8,407 nucleotides of DNA from Lentisphaeria bacterium (GTDB lineage Bacteria; Verrucomicrobiota; Lentisphaeria; Victivallales; UBA1829): assembly GCA_017540385.1 (NCBI GenBank), contig JAFYBD010000300.1:1-8407 (forward strand), read 5' to 3'. The translations under genes were made by a program, and so were the position numbers. The notes under the pieces were generated by a model that was not told where the DNA came from, searched no databases, and saw nothing but the letters and a program-made list of their open reading frames with translations. Each line of letters begins with the position of its first letter. The stretch's first letter is position 1. This document shows, one piece after another, positions 1 through 6,070 of this stretch.

Positions 1-43
1 ATGCTTGGGCAGGAAGGGCGAAAAATCTGAGCTCAAAAGTCTG

Positions 44-74
44 CCACGATTTTTCCACGATTTTTCCACGATTT
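44..74. repeat. 11-bp tandem repeat (2.8 copies) beside tRNA-Arg
   Basis: The unit CCACGATTTTT occurs at 44-54 and 55-65, followed by a partial third copy at 66-74. The core CACGA recurs at 79-83 and 106-110, so five cores start at 45, 56, 67, 79 and 106, with spacings of 11, 11, 12 and 27 bp. This is near helical phasing. The repeats lie just beyond the tRNA terminator. They could be protein-binding sites, such as recombinase arm sites, or a slippage product. The sequence alone does not decide. Confidence 0.85.
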
Positions 75-88
75 GTATCACGAAACCT

Positions 89-130
89 AAAAAATCACCA
101 TGTTTCACGATGTATGAAAAATGGTGATTT
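89..130 (-). terminator. Intrinsic terminator of tRNA-Arg
   Basis: Bases 92-101 pair perfectly with 121-130 (10 bp). After one mismatch (102/120), 103-107 pair with 115-119 around a 7-base loop. Read on the minus strand, the stem runs into six T (complement of 89-94). It starts 12 bases past the encoded CCA end of the tRNA, which is where a tRNA terminator should be. The stem is AT-rich, so termination may be only moderate. The plus-strand reading lacks a long T-run. Confidence 0.7.
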
Positions 131-142
131 AAGCTCAAAAAG

Positions 143-219
143 TGGTGCACCCGGCGGGGCTCGAACCCACCACCTACTGCTCCGGAGGCAGTCGCTCTAT
201 CCAAATGAGCTACGGGTGC
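143..219 (-). tRNA. tRNA-Arg (anticodon CCG)
   Basis: The minus strand folds into a full 77-nt cloverleaf with an encoded CCA. The 7-bp acceptor stem is GCACCCG with CGGGTGC, the discriminator is A (146), and CCA is encoded at 143-145. The D stem is GCTC/GAGC. The anticodon stem is ACTGC/GCAGT around loop CTCCGGA, with anticodon CCG at 183-185. A 5-nt variable region is followed by a T arm with loop TTCGAGC. It decodes the arginine codon CGG. The gene is monocistronic, with a promoter at 271-300 and a terminator at 89-130. Its 3' end faces the repeat-bearing left edge; tRNA 3' ends are common integration targets, but no integrase is visible here. Confidence 0.97.
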
Positions 220-270
220 ACTTGATCGAATTCTTCGCTGCAAACGCCATTCGGCGGGTTAGCGCAACAT

Positions 271-300
271 ATAATATACCACGAACGCGGCAAAAGTCAA
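271..300 (-). promoter_or_regulatory. sigma-70-type promoter of tRNA-Arg
   Basis: On the minus strand, TTGACT (295-300) is followed after 16 bp by TATATT (273-278). An overlapping alternative -10, TATTAT (271-276), gives an 18-bp spacer. The predicted start near 265 leaves about 45 nt of 5' leader before the mature tRNA end at 219. It is the only good promoter match in the gap between mnmE and the tRNA, and its position fits independent transcription of the tRNA. Confidence 0.7.
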
Positions 301-322
301 CTCCCAAACGCCAATCCGCCCC

Positions 323-356
323 AAAAACAGTCGCGGCAAGCTGACGCCTGCACTGT
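323..356 (-). terminator. Probable terminator downstream of mnmE
   Basis: On the minus strand, ACAGT (352-356) pairs with ACTGT (327-331). Inner GC and GGC/GCC pairs with single-base bulges surround an 8-base loop. Five T (complement of 323-327) follow. It lies about 87 bases after the mnmE stop codon and just before the -35 of the tRNA promoter, so it would separate the two units. The bulged stem makes this a moderate call. Confidence 0.5.
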
Positions 357-442
357 CATAGTGCGCGGCTCCGCTCGCGCGCAAAAGTCGATGCGTCGAG
401 TCCCTCGGAAAACTCACTCCTGCCCGACGATGAAAAAACAGG

Positions 443-1852
443 TCACTTGCCGATGCAGAAACGGGCGAAGATCTCGTCGAGGACGTCCGGGGTGGCGGTT
501 TCGCCTGTGATGCAGCCGACAAGTTCGGCCGCGTTCCGCAGGGAACTGCCCGCGAGCTCCCAGGATTCGTCCATGGCTTCGTCCGCAGCGGAACCAAGGC
601 GTTCGGCAGCCTGTTCCAGGAGCGCGGCGTGGCGTTCGGAGACTGCTGCGCCCCCGGATTGCGCGGCCGCAGGGAGGCCGTCCCAGACGGTTTGCTCCAG
701 GCGTTTGCACAGCGCGTCGAGGCCGTCGCCGGTCCGAGCGGAGATGAATTCGAATGTGGGGCAGGGGGAGCCGTCTGTCGCAGCACGGGCGAGGGTTTCC
801 CGGTCGAGGTCGGCCGCGTCCGTTTTGTTCCAGCAGGGGATGAATTTCGCGCGAGTCTGCGAACGGGCCCGGTTCATCTCCTCGAGCCGGGCGGCGCGCA
901 TGTCGGCCGGTTCCGAAGCGTCCAGCAGCCACAGGACCACGTCGGCGGCCCCGAGCGACTCTCGGGAACGTTTCATGCCGAGCGCCTCGACCGGGTCGGC
1001 GCGGTCCTCATCGCGCAGTCCGGCGGTGTCGGTCACACGGAATCGGACTCCGCCGATGGAGACGGATTCCTCGAGGGTGTCGCGTGTGGTGCCGGGGACG
1101 GGGGTCACGATGGCGCGTTCGTACCCGAGCAGGCGGTTCAGCAGGCTGGATTTGCCGGCGTTCGGAGGTCCAGCGATCACGAGCGAGACGCCGTCGCGGA
1201 TGAGGATCCCGGCCCGTGCCGTGAGGGCGAGTTCGCACGCCTGTTTTTGCAGTTCGATCGCGGCGTCGCGGAATTTCCAGCGGGGCATCCAGTCCAGATC
1301 CTCCTCGGAGAAATCGAGCCTGGACTCGGCCTCGGAGAGCAGATGGACGATCCCGGCGCGGATGTCGCGCACGAGGGACCCGACCGCGCCGTTGAGCTGG
1401 CGTTCGGCCAGAAGCCCGGCGCGTTCGCTGCCGGCGTTGATGAGGTCGAGGACGGCCTCCGCCTGCGTGAGATCGAGCTTGCCGTTGAGGAACGCCCGGC
1501 GCGTGAATTCGCCGTTCTGGGCGAGTCGTGCTCCGGCCTGAAGCGCCATTCTGAGGGCGCGCCGTGCGGCGAAGCTGCCTCCGTGGCAGTGGAGTTCGGC
1601 GACGTCCTCACCGGTGAAGCTGTGCGGGGCGGGCATGAAGACCGCGAGCGAGGGTTCGCCCGGGGAATCCGGTGCGGAAACGAGGCGGCCGTAGAGCATC
1701 ACGCGCGGGCAGTCGGGGCCGGGGAGACGGCGGCCGCGCCAGACTGTTCGGACGACATCGAGGGCGCGGGGGCCGGAGATCCGGACGATGCTGACGGCTC
1801 CGCCAGCTCCCGTGCAGACGGCCGCAATGGTGTCGTTTTCATGCTCGAACAC
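443..1852 (-). CDS. mnmE: MnmE (TrmE), tRNA U34-modification GTPase
   Basis: With MnmG, MnmE installs the (carboxymethyl)aminomethyl group at C5 of wobble uridine-34 in certain tRNAs, using a folate one-carbon unit and GTP hydrolysis in the cytoplasm. The protein is 469 aa, close to the E. coli length (454). The N-terminal folate-binding domain has PHSFTGEDVAELHCHGG (76-92), followed by the conserved GEFTRRAFLNGK segment (114-125). The G domain has G1 GPPNAGKSS (228-236), G2 TTRDT (255-259), G3 DTAG (275-278) and G4 NKTD (342-345). The C-terminus is FCIGK, with the family's conserved cysteine. The reading frame stays open upstream to 1975, but I start at GTG 1852. It has GGAG 8 bases upstream and places NDTIAAV where the family begins. 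No mnmG is in the window. Confidence 0.98.
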   Translation of the reverse strand: MFEHENDTIAAVCTGAGGAVSIVRISGPRALDVVRTVWRGRRLPGPDCPRVMLYGRLVSAPDSPGEPSLAVFMPAPHSFTGEDVAELHCHGGSFAARRALRMALQAGARLAQNGEFTRRAFLNGKLDLTQAEAVLDLINAGSERAGLLAERQLNGAVGSLVRDIRAGIVHLLSEAESRLDFSEEDLDWMPRWKFRDAAIELQKQACELALTARAGILIRDGVSLVIAGPPNAGKSSLLNRLLGYERAIVTPVPGTTRDTLEESVSIGGVRFRVTDTAGLRDEDRADPVEALGMKRSRESLGAADVVLWLLDASEPADMRAARLEEMNRARSQTRAKFIPCWNKTDAADLDRETLARAATDGSPCPTFEFISARTGDGLDALCKRLEQTVWDGLPAAAQSGGAAVSERHAALLEQAAERLGSAADEAMDESWELAGSSLRNAAELVGCITGETATPDVLDEIFARFCIGK

Positions 1853-1864
1853 GGAGAAAACTCC
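1853..1864 (-). promoter_or_regulatory. mnmE ribosome binding site in a small hairpin
   Basis: On the minus strand GGAG (1861-1864) lies 8 bases before the GTG start (1850-1852) and decides that start. The same GGAG is complementary to CTCC (1853-1856) across four T, so the site can fold into a 4-bp hairpin abutting the GTG. A run of eight T precedes GGAG. The hairpin is short, so any effect on translation is speculative. Confidence 0.6.
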
Positions 1865-1914
1865 AAAAAAAAGTGAAAAACTGTCAGGTCGGACTTGATT
1901 TTCCGGCAAAACAG

Positions 1915-1942
1915 TTGTAGTTTTATATGCTGTACTTAATAT
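1915..1942 (+). promoter_or_regulatory. Possible promoter of the TPR gene (weak)
   Basis: The plus-strand gene at 1993 needs a promoter in this AT-rich gap. The candidates are TTGTAG (1915-1920), 16 bp, TAATAT (1937-1942), or TTGATT (1895-1900), 17 bp, TAGTTT (1918-1923). Neither matches the consensus well in both boxes. Either would overlap the region transcribed in the opposite direction from the mnmE promoter. Confidence 0.25.
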
Positions 1943-1969
1943 TATACACCCCATTTCGGGATTTTTCAA
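1941..1969 (-). promoter_or_regulatory. sigma-70-type promoter of mnmE
   Basis: On the minus strand, TTGAAA (1964-1969) is separated by exactly 17 bp from a perfect TATAAT (1941-1946). This is the best promoter match in the window. The predicted start near 1934 gives a leader of about 82 nt to the GTG at 1852. The -35 box lies 7 bp from the Shine-Dalgarno of the divergent TPR gene, so the promoter is embedded in that gene's 5' leader. Confidence 0.75.
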
Positions 1970-1975
1970 CCCCAC

Positions 1976-1982
1976 GAGGAGG
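1976..1982 (+). promoter_or_regulatory. Ribosome binding site of the TPR gene
   Basis: GAGGAGG, a near-perfect anti-16S match, lies 10 bases before ATG 1993. It decides that start over the in-frame ATG at 1927, which has no such site and lies in the promoter region. Confidence 0.8.
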
Positions 1983-1992
1983 TTTCTTACTC

Positions 1993-3372
1993 ATGGACAT
2001 CGTCAAAAAAACGTTGAAAGACGTTTCGCCTGCCACCAAGTCCGCCTACAACAAGGCGCTCGCGGTTTTGAACCAGAACAACATCGACTACGCCATCACG
2101 CTCTTCAAGGAAATCGTGCAGTTCGATCCTGGATTCCTGGACGCGAGAACGAAGCTCCGCGAGGCTGAACGCCTGCATTTCGCGAAGATGAACGCCGTGG
2201 CGAAGGCGCTGGCGGCCGTGAAGTCCGTCGGTTTCATCTCGAAGGGCAACATGCTGAAGGCCAAGAAGCCGAAAGAGGCCATGGATCAGGCCGAGGAAGC
2301 CCTTGCGCTCAACCTCTTCAATCCGGCTGCGCTGACCCTGCTCGCCGATTCCGCCAAGAAGCTCAACGCGATGTTCATCTGCGTCGAAGCCTACGAGATC
2401 ATCGTGGAGAAGGACGACAAGAACGAAGCGAATGTGGTGAAGCTGGGCGAATACTACAAGGCCGACGGCCAGGGCATCAAGTACCTCTCCATCCGCCAGA
2501 AACTCGCAGACAAGTACCCGGGCGACCTCGAAAAGCTCGCGCTGCTCCGTGAAGCCGCCGCATTGGCCTCCATGGAGAAGGGCAAGTGGGGCGAGGGCGA
2601 GAAGTCCGACTTCACGAAGAACCTCAACAAGGGCAACAAGGACCAGGGCGACCGCATCATCCGCGCCGACGACGACATCCGCGAGATGATCGAAAAGTAT
2701 TCCAAGGAGATCGCGGAAGGCAGCGAGTCCATCGACACCCGCCGCCGTCTGGCCGAACTCTACGTCCGCGCCAACGAGTTCGAGAAGGCCATCGAAGCCT
2801 ACAACTGGATCGTCAACAAGATGGGCACGCTGGACCCGGCCATCGACAAGGCCATCGAGAAGTGCAATACTGCCATCTCGAAGCGCAAGGTCGAGCAGAT
2901 GATCGCCGAAGGACGCCCGCAGGAAGAGATCGACGCCGAGAAGAAGTCGAACTACGATTACCGCATGGAGCGTTTCCACGAGCGAATCCGCCTGTACCCG
3001 AACGACCTGCAGATCCGTTTTGAATACGCCGAACTCCTGTGGGAAGGCGGAGCCGTGGACGAGGCGCTGGAGCAGTTCCAGATCGCGCAGCGCAATCCTC
3101 AGCACCGCCTGATCGCCATCGTCTACCTCGGCCGCTGCTTCGCCGCGAAGAACCAGTACGACATGGCCATCGAGCAGTTCAACCGCGCCCTCGAAGACAT
3201 GCCCACCATGAACCTCGACAAGATGTTCACGCTGTACCACTTGGGCATCACGTTCGACAAGATGGGCAAGAAGAAAGAAGCCCTCGACTGCTTCAAGCAG
3301 ATCTACGCCGTCGACATCAAGTACCTCGACGTCGCCGAACGCATCAACAAGTATTACGAGGAGAACAAGTAA
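1993..3372 (+). CDS. Tetratricopeptide-repeat protein, function unknown
   Basis: This encodes a 459-aa hydrophilic, helix-rich protein with no signal peptide or membrane segment, so it is probably cytoplasmic. TPR-like helical pairs can be read at about 17-50 (LNQNNIDYAITLFKEIV), 86-142 (degenerate), 247-280 (YVRANEFEKAIEAYNWIV), 338-370, 372-405 (FAAKNQYDMAIEQFNRAL) and 413-445. Between the N- and C-terminal sets lies a charged stretch (about 195-225, with EKGKWGEGEKSDF) that looks non-TPR. TPR proteins are scaffolds for protein contacts, and no catalytic motif is visible. The gene is monocistronic, divergent from mnmE and followed by a strong terminator. Codon use matches its neighbours. 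I do not recognise a named family. Confidence 0.93.
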   Translation: MDIVKKTLKDVSPATKSAYNKALAVLNQNNIDYAITLFKEIVQFDPGFLDARTKLREAERLHFAKMNAVAKALAAVKSVGFISKGNMLKAKKPKEAMDQAEEALALNLFNPAALTLLADSAKKLNAMFICVEAYEIIVEKDDKNEANVVKLGEYYKADGQGIKYLSIRQKLADKYPGDLEKLALLREAAALASMEKGKWGEGEKSDFTKNLNKGNKDQGDRIIRADDDIREMIEKYSKEIAEGSESIDTRRRLAELYVRANEFEKAIEAYNWIVNKMGTLDPAIDKAIEKCNTAISKRKVEQMIAEGRPQEEIDAEKKSNYDYRMERFHERIRLYPNDLQIRFEYAELLWEGGAVDEALEQFQIAQRNPQHRLIAIVYLGRCFAAKNQYDMAIEQFNRALEDMPTMNLDKMFTLYHLGITFDKMGKKKEALDCFKQIYAVDIKYLDVAERINKYYEENK

Positions 3373-3385
3373 TCCTCCGCGTGAA

Positions 3386-3420
3386 CGTCGATCCGCCGTC
3401 AGGGCGGATTCCGAACGACG
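3386..3420 (+). other. Extra stem-loop in the 3' UTR of the TPR gene
   Basis: ATCCGCC (3391-3397) pairs perfectly with GGCGGAT (3403-3409) around a 5-base loop. CGTCG (3386-3390) can pair further with CGACG (3416-3420) across an asymmetric internal loop. There is no T-run after it, so it is not itself an intrinsic terminator. It precedes the true terminator by a few bases and could protect the mRNA 3' end or belong to a small 3'-UTR RNA. Confidence 0.55.
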
Positions 3421-3428
3421 CTGTCCGA

Positions 3429-3464
3429 CCCGGAGCCCCGTCATGGGGTCCCGGGCCTTTTTTT
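3429..3464 (+). terminator. Intrinsic terminator of the TPR gene
   Basis: CCCGG (3429-3433) pairs with CCGGG (3451-3455), and CCCC (3436-3439) with GGGG (3445-3448), around loop GTCAT. One mismatch and one wobble lie between the two blocks. The stem is followed after two C by seven T (3458-3464). It lies 57 bases after the TAA stop of the TPR gene. Confidence 0.88.
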
Positions 3465-3506
3465 CGCTTCGCATGAGGAAAAAACGAGGGGGAAAGCGAA
3501 GGCATG

Positions 3507-3539
3507 AAAAAACCGCCGGATCCTCATCGGACCCGACGG
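3507..3539 (-). terminator. Intrinsic terminator of the NYN-mla-flavodoxin cluster
   Basis: On the minus strand, 3529-3539 pair with 3513-3523 in an 11-bp stem with two G-T wobbles and loop GATGA. The stem runs straight into six T (complement of 3507-3512). It lies 35 bases past the stop of the flavodoxin-like gene. It is the only clear terminator I see on the minus strand between 3507 and 8239, which supports one transcription unit for the five genes. A further perfect hairpin (3561-3566 with 3571-3576, GAGCTC arms) overlaps the stop codon. Confidence 0.88.
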
Positions 3540-3574
3540 AGAAAGAAGCGTTCGGGAAACGAGCTCGTGCGAGC

Positions 3575-4120
3575 TCAGAGTTTTGCCGCGGTTTCGGTCA
3601 GGGCGGCGAGGCGCGCCGCGTCCTTCGCGAGGTCGTCGACAGCGGCGGCGGAAATGGCCTCGTCGAGGACGACTTCCCAGCCGAGGAAGCTGGCGATGCA
3701 GCGGAACTGGTCGGAGATGAGCTTGTACTCGGGATCGTCGGTCGTCTCCGCGCCGACGGCGACGATGCCGATTTTCTTCTTCGTGCGGAGCGTGGGGGCG
3801 GATTCCCCTTCGCGGGAATAGAACTTGTCGACGACGTCCTTCAGCTGGGCCGAGATGCCCCACCAGTAGACCGGGGAACCGAAGACGACGAGATCGGCGT
3901 TGGTGATCTTGTTGATGATCCGGACGGTGTCGTCGGCCTGGATGCAGTTTCCGCCGTTGCGCCTGCAGGCGTCGCAGTTGCGGCAGGGGAGGAACTTGAA
4001 GTCGTAGACGTTCAGGGTTTCGACGGCGTGGTTGCGCGCGAGGCCGTCCGCGATGGCGCGGAGCGCGTGGGAGGTGTTGCCGTTCTTGCGGGGGCTGCCG
4101 TTCAGGATCAGGGCGTTCAT
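3575..4120 (-). CDS. Flavodoxin-fold oxidoreductase with four-cysteine motif (iron-sulfur flavoprotein-like)
   Basis: This 181-aa protein belongs to the NAD(P)H-dependent FMN reductase / flavodoxin-like superfamily. The FMN phosphate loop GSPRKNGNT is at residues 8-16. The second flavin-site segment GSPVYWWGIS is at 81-90, followed by QLKDVVDKFY. Cysteines 46, 49, 52 and 59 form CxxCxxCx6C, the compact spacing of archaeal and bacterial iron-sulfur flavoproteins (Isf) that bind a 4Fe-4S cluster. Length fits that family (about 190 aa). The likely role is a soluble electron carrier or reductase; the substrate is unknown. ATG 4120 has GGAG (4128-4131) 7 bases upstream. The gene starts 63 bp after mlaD with no visible promoter, so it is probably cotranscribed. 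Many relatives carry only three cysteines and no cluster, so the cluster is inferred. Confidence 0.92.
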   Translation of the reverse strand: MNALILNGSPRKNGNTSHALRAIADGLARNHAVETLNVYDFKFLPCRNCDACRRNGGNCIQADDTVRIINKITNADLVVFGSPVYWWGISAQLKDVVDKFYSREGESAPTLRTKKKIGIVAVGAETTDDPEYKLISDQFRCIASFLGWEVVLDEAISAAAVDDLAKDAARLAALTETAAKL

Positions 4121-4183
4121 GATGATTCTCCGTGGATATATGGTGTCTGTGTGCAGTGGAAACGGATTCGGGCGGGATCGTGC

Positions 4184-5206
4184 TCAGCGGCCACCGGCGG
4201 GGCCGGGGTCCTCGATGTCGATCCGGCGTTTTTTCTTGCCCTGGATGATGGAGGACGGGTCGCTGTCGATGTACTGGATGAGCTCGATGAGCGCGTCGAC
4301 GCCGTTGTTCACGTTAAAGAGCGTTTCATCGAGGGTGCGGCTGGCGCGAACGGCGTTTGCGAGGACCGCGCGGACGTTGTCCGCGATCTGTTCGAACTCT
4401 GCGGACTTGATCTCCTGTTCGACGGTCTTCGCGAGGGATTCGACGGCCGCGATGGCGACCTTGGCGTTTGCCGTGAGGTTCTCGAGCTGGCCGCGGACGT
4501 CGGCGTCGGTGAGCTTCTCGAGGTTCTCGATGCTCTTCCTGGCGGAGGTGATCATGGAGTTCGCGTTGTCGAGCGTCTCGTCGAACTTGGGCGAACTGAG
4601 GCGCGAATTCAGGGTGTCGAGGGTGTCGTTGGCGCGGTCGCTGATGCCCTTGTAGTCGATGCTCTCGAGCTTGGCGAGGATGCTCGTCACGCTGCCGCGG
4701 AGGTCGCTGATGAGGGAGGGCAGGCTCGGGACGTAGGGATTGTCGATGGCGTACTGGGAGGCGTCGATGGCGGACGCGGGGGCCTCCGGGTCGTAATTGA
4801 GTTCGATGTACTTGGAACCGGTGATGCCCTCGAGCTCCATGCGGCAGCGAAGCCCGCGGTCGACGGCCTGGGCGATGCGATTCTGGAACTCCTCGACGGT
4901 GATGCTGTTAACGTCGTCCGGGGCTGCCGTCTTGCCCCGGAAAGATGCGAGCTTGATCTCCATGTCGATGCGGATCACGCTGCCGTTCGGGTAGATGGAG
5001 ATATCCCGGACGGTGCCGACGGGCACGCCCATGTACTTGACCGAGGAGCCGACGGAGAGGCCCTGGACGGATTCGGAGAAGAGCGTGGTGACGTAGGCTT
5101 TTTCCTTGAACTGCTCGAAGGAACCGAGGATCATCAGGCCCGCGAAAAAGACGACGACGGCGATGATGATGAACAGGCCGAGTTTGAATTTACTGTTGTC
5201 TGTCAT
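4184..5206 (-). CDS. mlaD: MlaD-like MCE-domain lipid-binding protein
   Basis: This is the substrate-binding subunit of the Mla phospholipid transporter, anchored in the inner membrane and reaching into the periplasm. Of 340 aa, residues 9-29 form one N-terminal membrane helix. The MCE domain spans about 37-138, with LFSESVQGLSVGSSVKYMGV (42-61) and the closing LEGITGSKYIELNYDP (125-140). A long helical tail of about 150 residues (163-310) follows, then DPSSIIQGKKKR (316-327), resembling the DP-x-LI-x-G end of other long MCE proteins. E. coli MlaD is only 183 aa, so this tail is extra and could form a needle or barrel extension, as in PqiB-type proteins. ATG 5206 has AAAGAGG (5217-5223) 10 bases upstream. 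It lies 27 bp after mlaF. No mlaC or mlaB is present. Confidence 0.93.
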   Translation of the reverse strand: MTDNSKFKLGLFIIIAVVVFFAGLMILGSFEQFKEKAYVTTLFSESVQGLSVGSSVKYMGVPVGTVRDISIYPNGSVIRIDMEIKLASFRGKTAAPDDVNSITVEEFQNRIAQAVDRGLRCRMELEGITGSKYIELNYDPEAPASAIDASQYAIDNPYVPSLPSLISDLRGSVTSILAKLESIDYKGISDRANDTLDTLNSRLSSPKFDETLDNANSMITSARKSIENLEKLTDADVRGQLENLTANAKVAIAAVESLAKTVEQEIKSAEFEQIADNVRAVLANAVRASRTLDETLFNVNNGVDALIELIQYIDSDPSSIIQGKKKRRIDIEDPGPAGGR

Positions 5207-5233
5207 GATTCATGTACCTCTTTGGGAATAAAT

Positions 5234-6067
5234 TCATGGAGCGGGGACGCCGTCCGGGGCGCCCGATTCCGTTGTGCTGCTTAGGAATGTCCCCCCGCGG
5301 GAGAGGAAGGAGCGGACATAGTCCGTGGCGCCGTGGTCGCGGAGCCAGGCGGGCGAGCCGTCGTCCACGATGCTCTTTGTCTCCGCGGAGAGCATGATCA
5401 CGCGGTCGGAGACGCGGAAGATGCTGGGGAGTTCGTGCGTGACCATCATGATCGTCGCGCCGGTCTTCTCGCGGATCTCCAGGATCACGTTGTCCAGCAT
5501 GTCGGACGTGAGCGGGTCGAGACCGGCGGAGGGTTCGTCGAAGAAGAGCAGTTTCGGGTCGAGCGCGAGGGCGCGGGCGAAAGCGGCGCGTTTGATCATG
5601 CCGCCGGAGAGATCGGAGGGCATGTAGGATTCGTAACCGTCGAGATGGACGAGCGCGAGCTTCTCGGAGACGCGCTTTCTGATCTCCTGACGCGACCACG
5701 TCGTGAGCTCCTCCATCGGGAGCGCGATGTTCTCCGCGAGCGAGAGCGAACGGAACAGCGCGCCGCCCTGGTAGGCCACGCCGAATTCGGACATGATGGA
5801 GCGCTTCTGCTCCTCGTTTGCGTGCACGATGCTGCGGCCGTTGATGAGGATGTCGCCCTTGAGCGGGGCGTGGAGCCCGATGATGTGTTTGAGGAGCGTG
5901 CTCTTGCCGCAGCCGGAGCCGCCGAGGATGGTCACGATCTGGCCGGGTTCGATGCGGAAATTCAGGTCATGGAGTACGATCCGGTCCCCGTAGCCGATGG
6001 AGAGGTCGCGGACTTCGATGGCCGGGGCAGCGGCGGATGCGGCGGTTCTGGAAACGGTCTCGTCCAT
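5234..6067 (-). CDS. mlaF: MlaF-like ABC transporter ATPase
   Basis: This is the cytoplasmic ATPase that powers the MlaE permease. The protein is 277 aa. Walker A GGSGCGKST is at 49-57, the Q-loop Gln at 100 (VAYQGGALF), signature LSGGM at 153-157, Walker B LLFFDEP with catalytic Glu 178, D-loop AGLDP at 181-185 and H-loop His 211. LSGGMIKRAAFARA matches the MlaF/Ttg2A variant of the signature rather than the usual LSGGQ. A disordered Ala-rich N-terminus (1-16) and a short Ser/Gly/Pro-rich C-terminal tail (about 258-277) extend the core. ATG lies 3 bases after the mlaE TGA, and the ribosome binding site is poor (only AGGG within mlaE), so translational coupling to mlaE is likely. Confidence 0.96.
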   Translation of the reverse strand: MDETVSRTAASAAAPAIEVRDLSIGYGDRIVLHDLNFRIEPGQIVTILGGSGCGKSTLLKHIIGLHAPLKGDILINGRSIVHANEEQKRSIMSEFGVAYQGGALFRSLSLAENIALPMEELTTWSRQEIRKRVSEKLALVHLDGYESYMPSDLSGGMIKRAAFARALALDPKLLFFDEPSAGLDPLTSDMLDNVILEIREKTGATIMMVTHELPSIFRVSDRVIMLSAETKSIVDDGSPAWLRDHGATDYVRSFLSRGGTFLSSTTESGAPDGVPAP

Positions 6068-6070
6068 CGG

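Noticed and set aside
2..58. Short minus-strand frame with a GTG start running off the left edge.
   Set aside because: Only 19 codons, mostly encoded by the tandem repeat, with no ribosome site or recognisable sequence. It cannot be supported without more sequence to the left.
114..344. Plus-strand frame of 76 codons across the tRNA gene and its promoter.
   Set aside because: It runs through a certain tRNA on the other strand and has no coding features.
629..1876. Plus-strand open frame of 415 codons antisense to mnmE.
   Set aside because: mnmE on the other strand is certain. This frame has no motif and no ribosome site that I can see.
1987..3474. Minus-strand open frame of 495 codons antisense to the whole TPR gene.
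   Set aside because: Asp/Val/Leu-rich shadow without motifs. Its start lies inside the TPR terminator. The plus strand has the ribosome site, TPR repeats and terminator.
3443..5284. Plus-strand open frame of 613 codons antisense to the flavodoxin-like and mlaD genes.
   Set aside because: It is a mirror of GC-rich third codon positions: low-complexity Val/Asp/Gly/Glu composition, no motif, and its initiation codon lies inside the TPR terminator. The minus-strand genes show clear family motifs.
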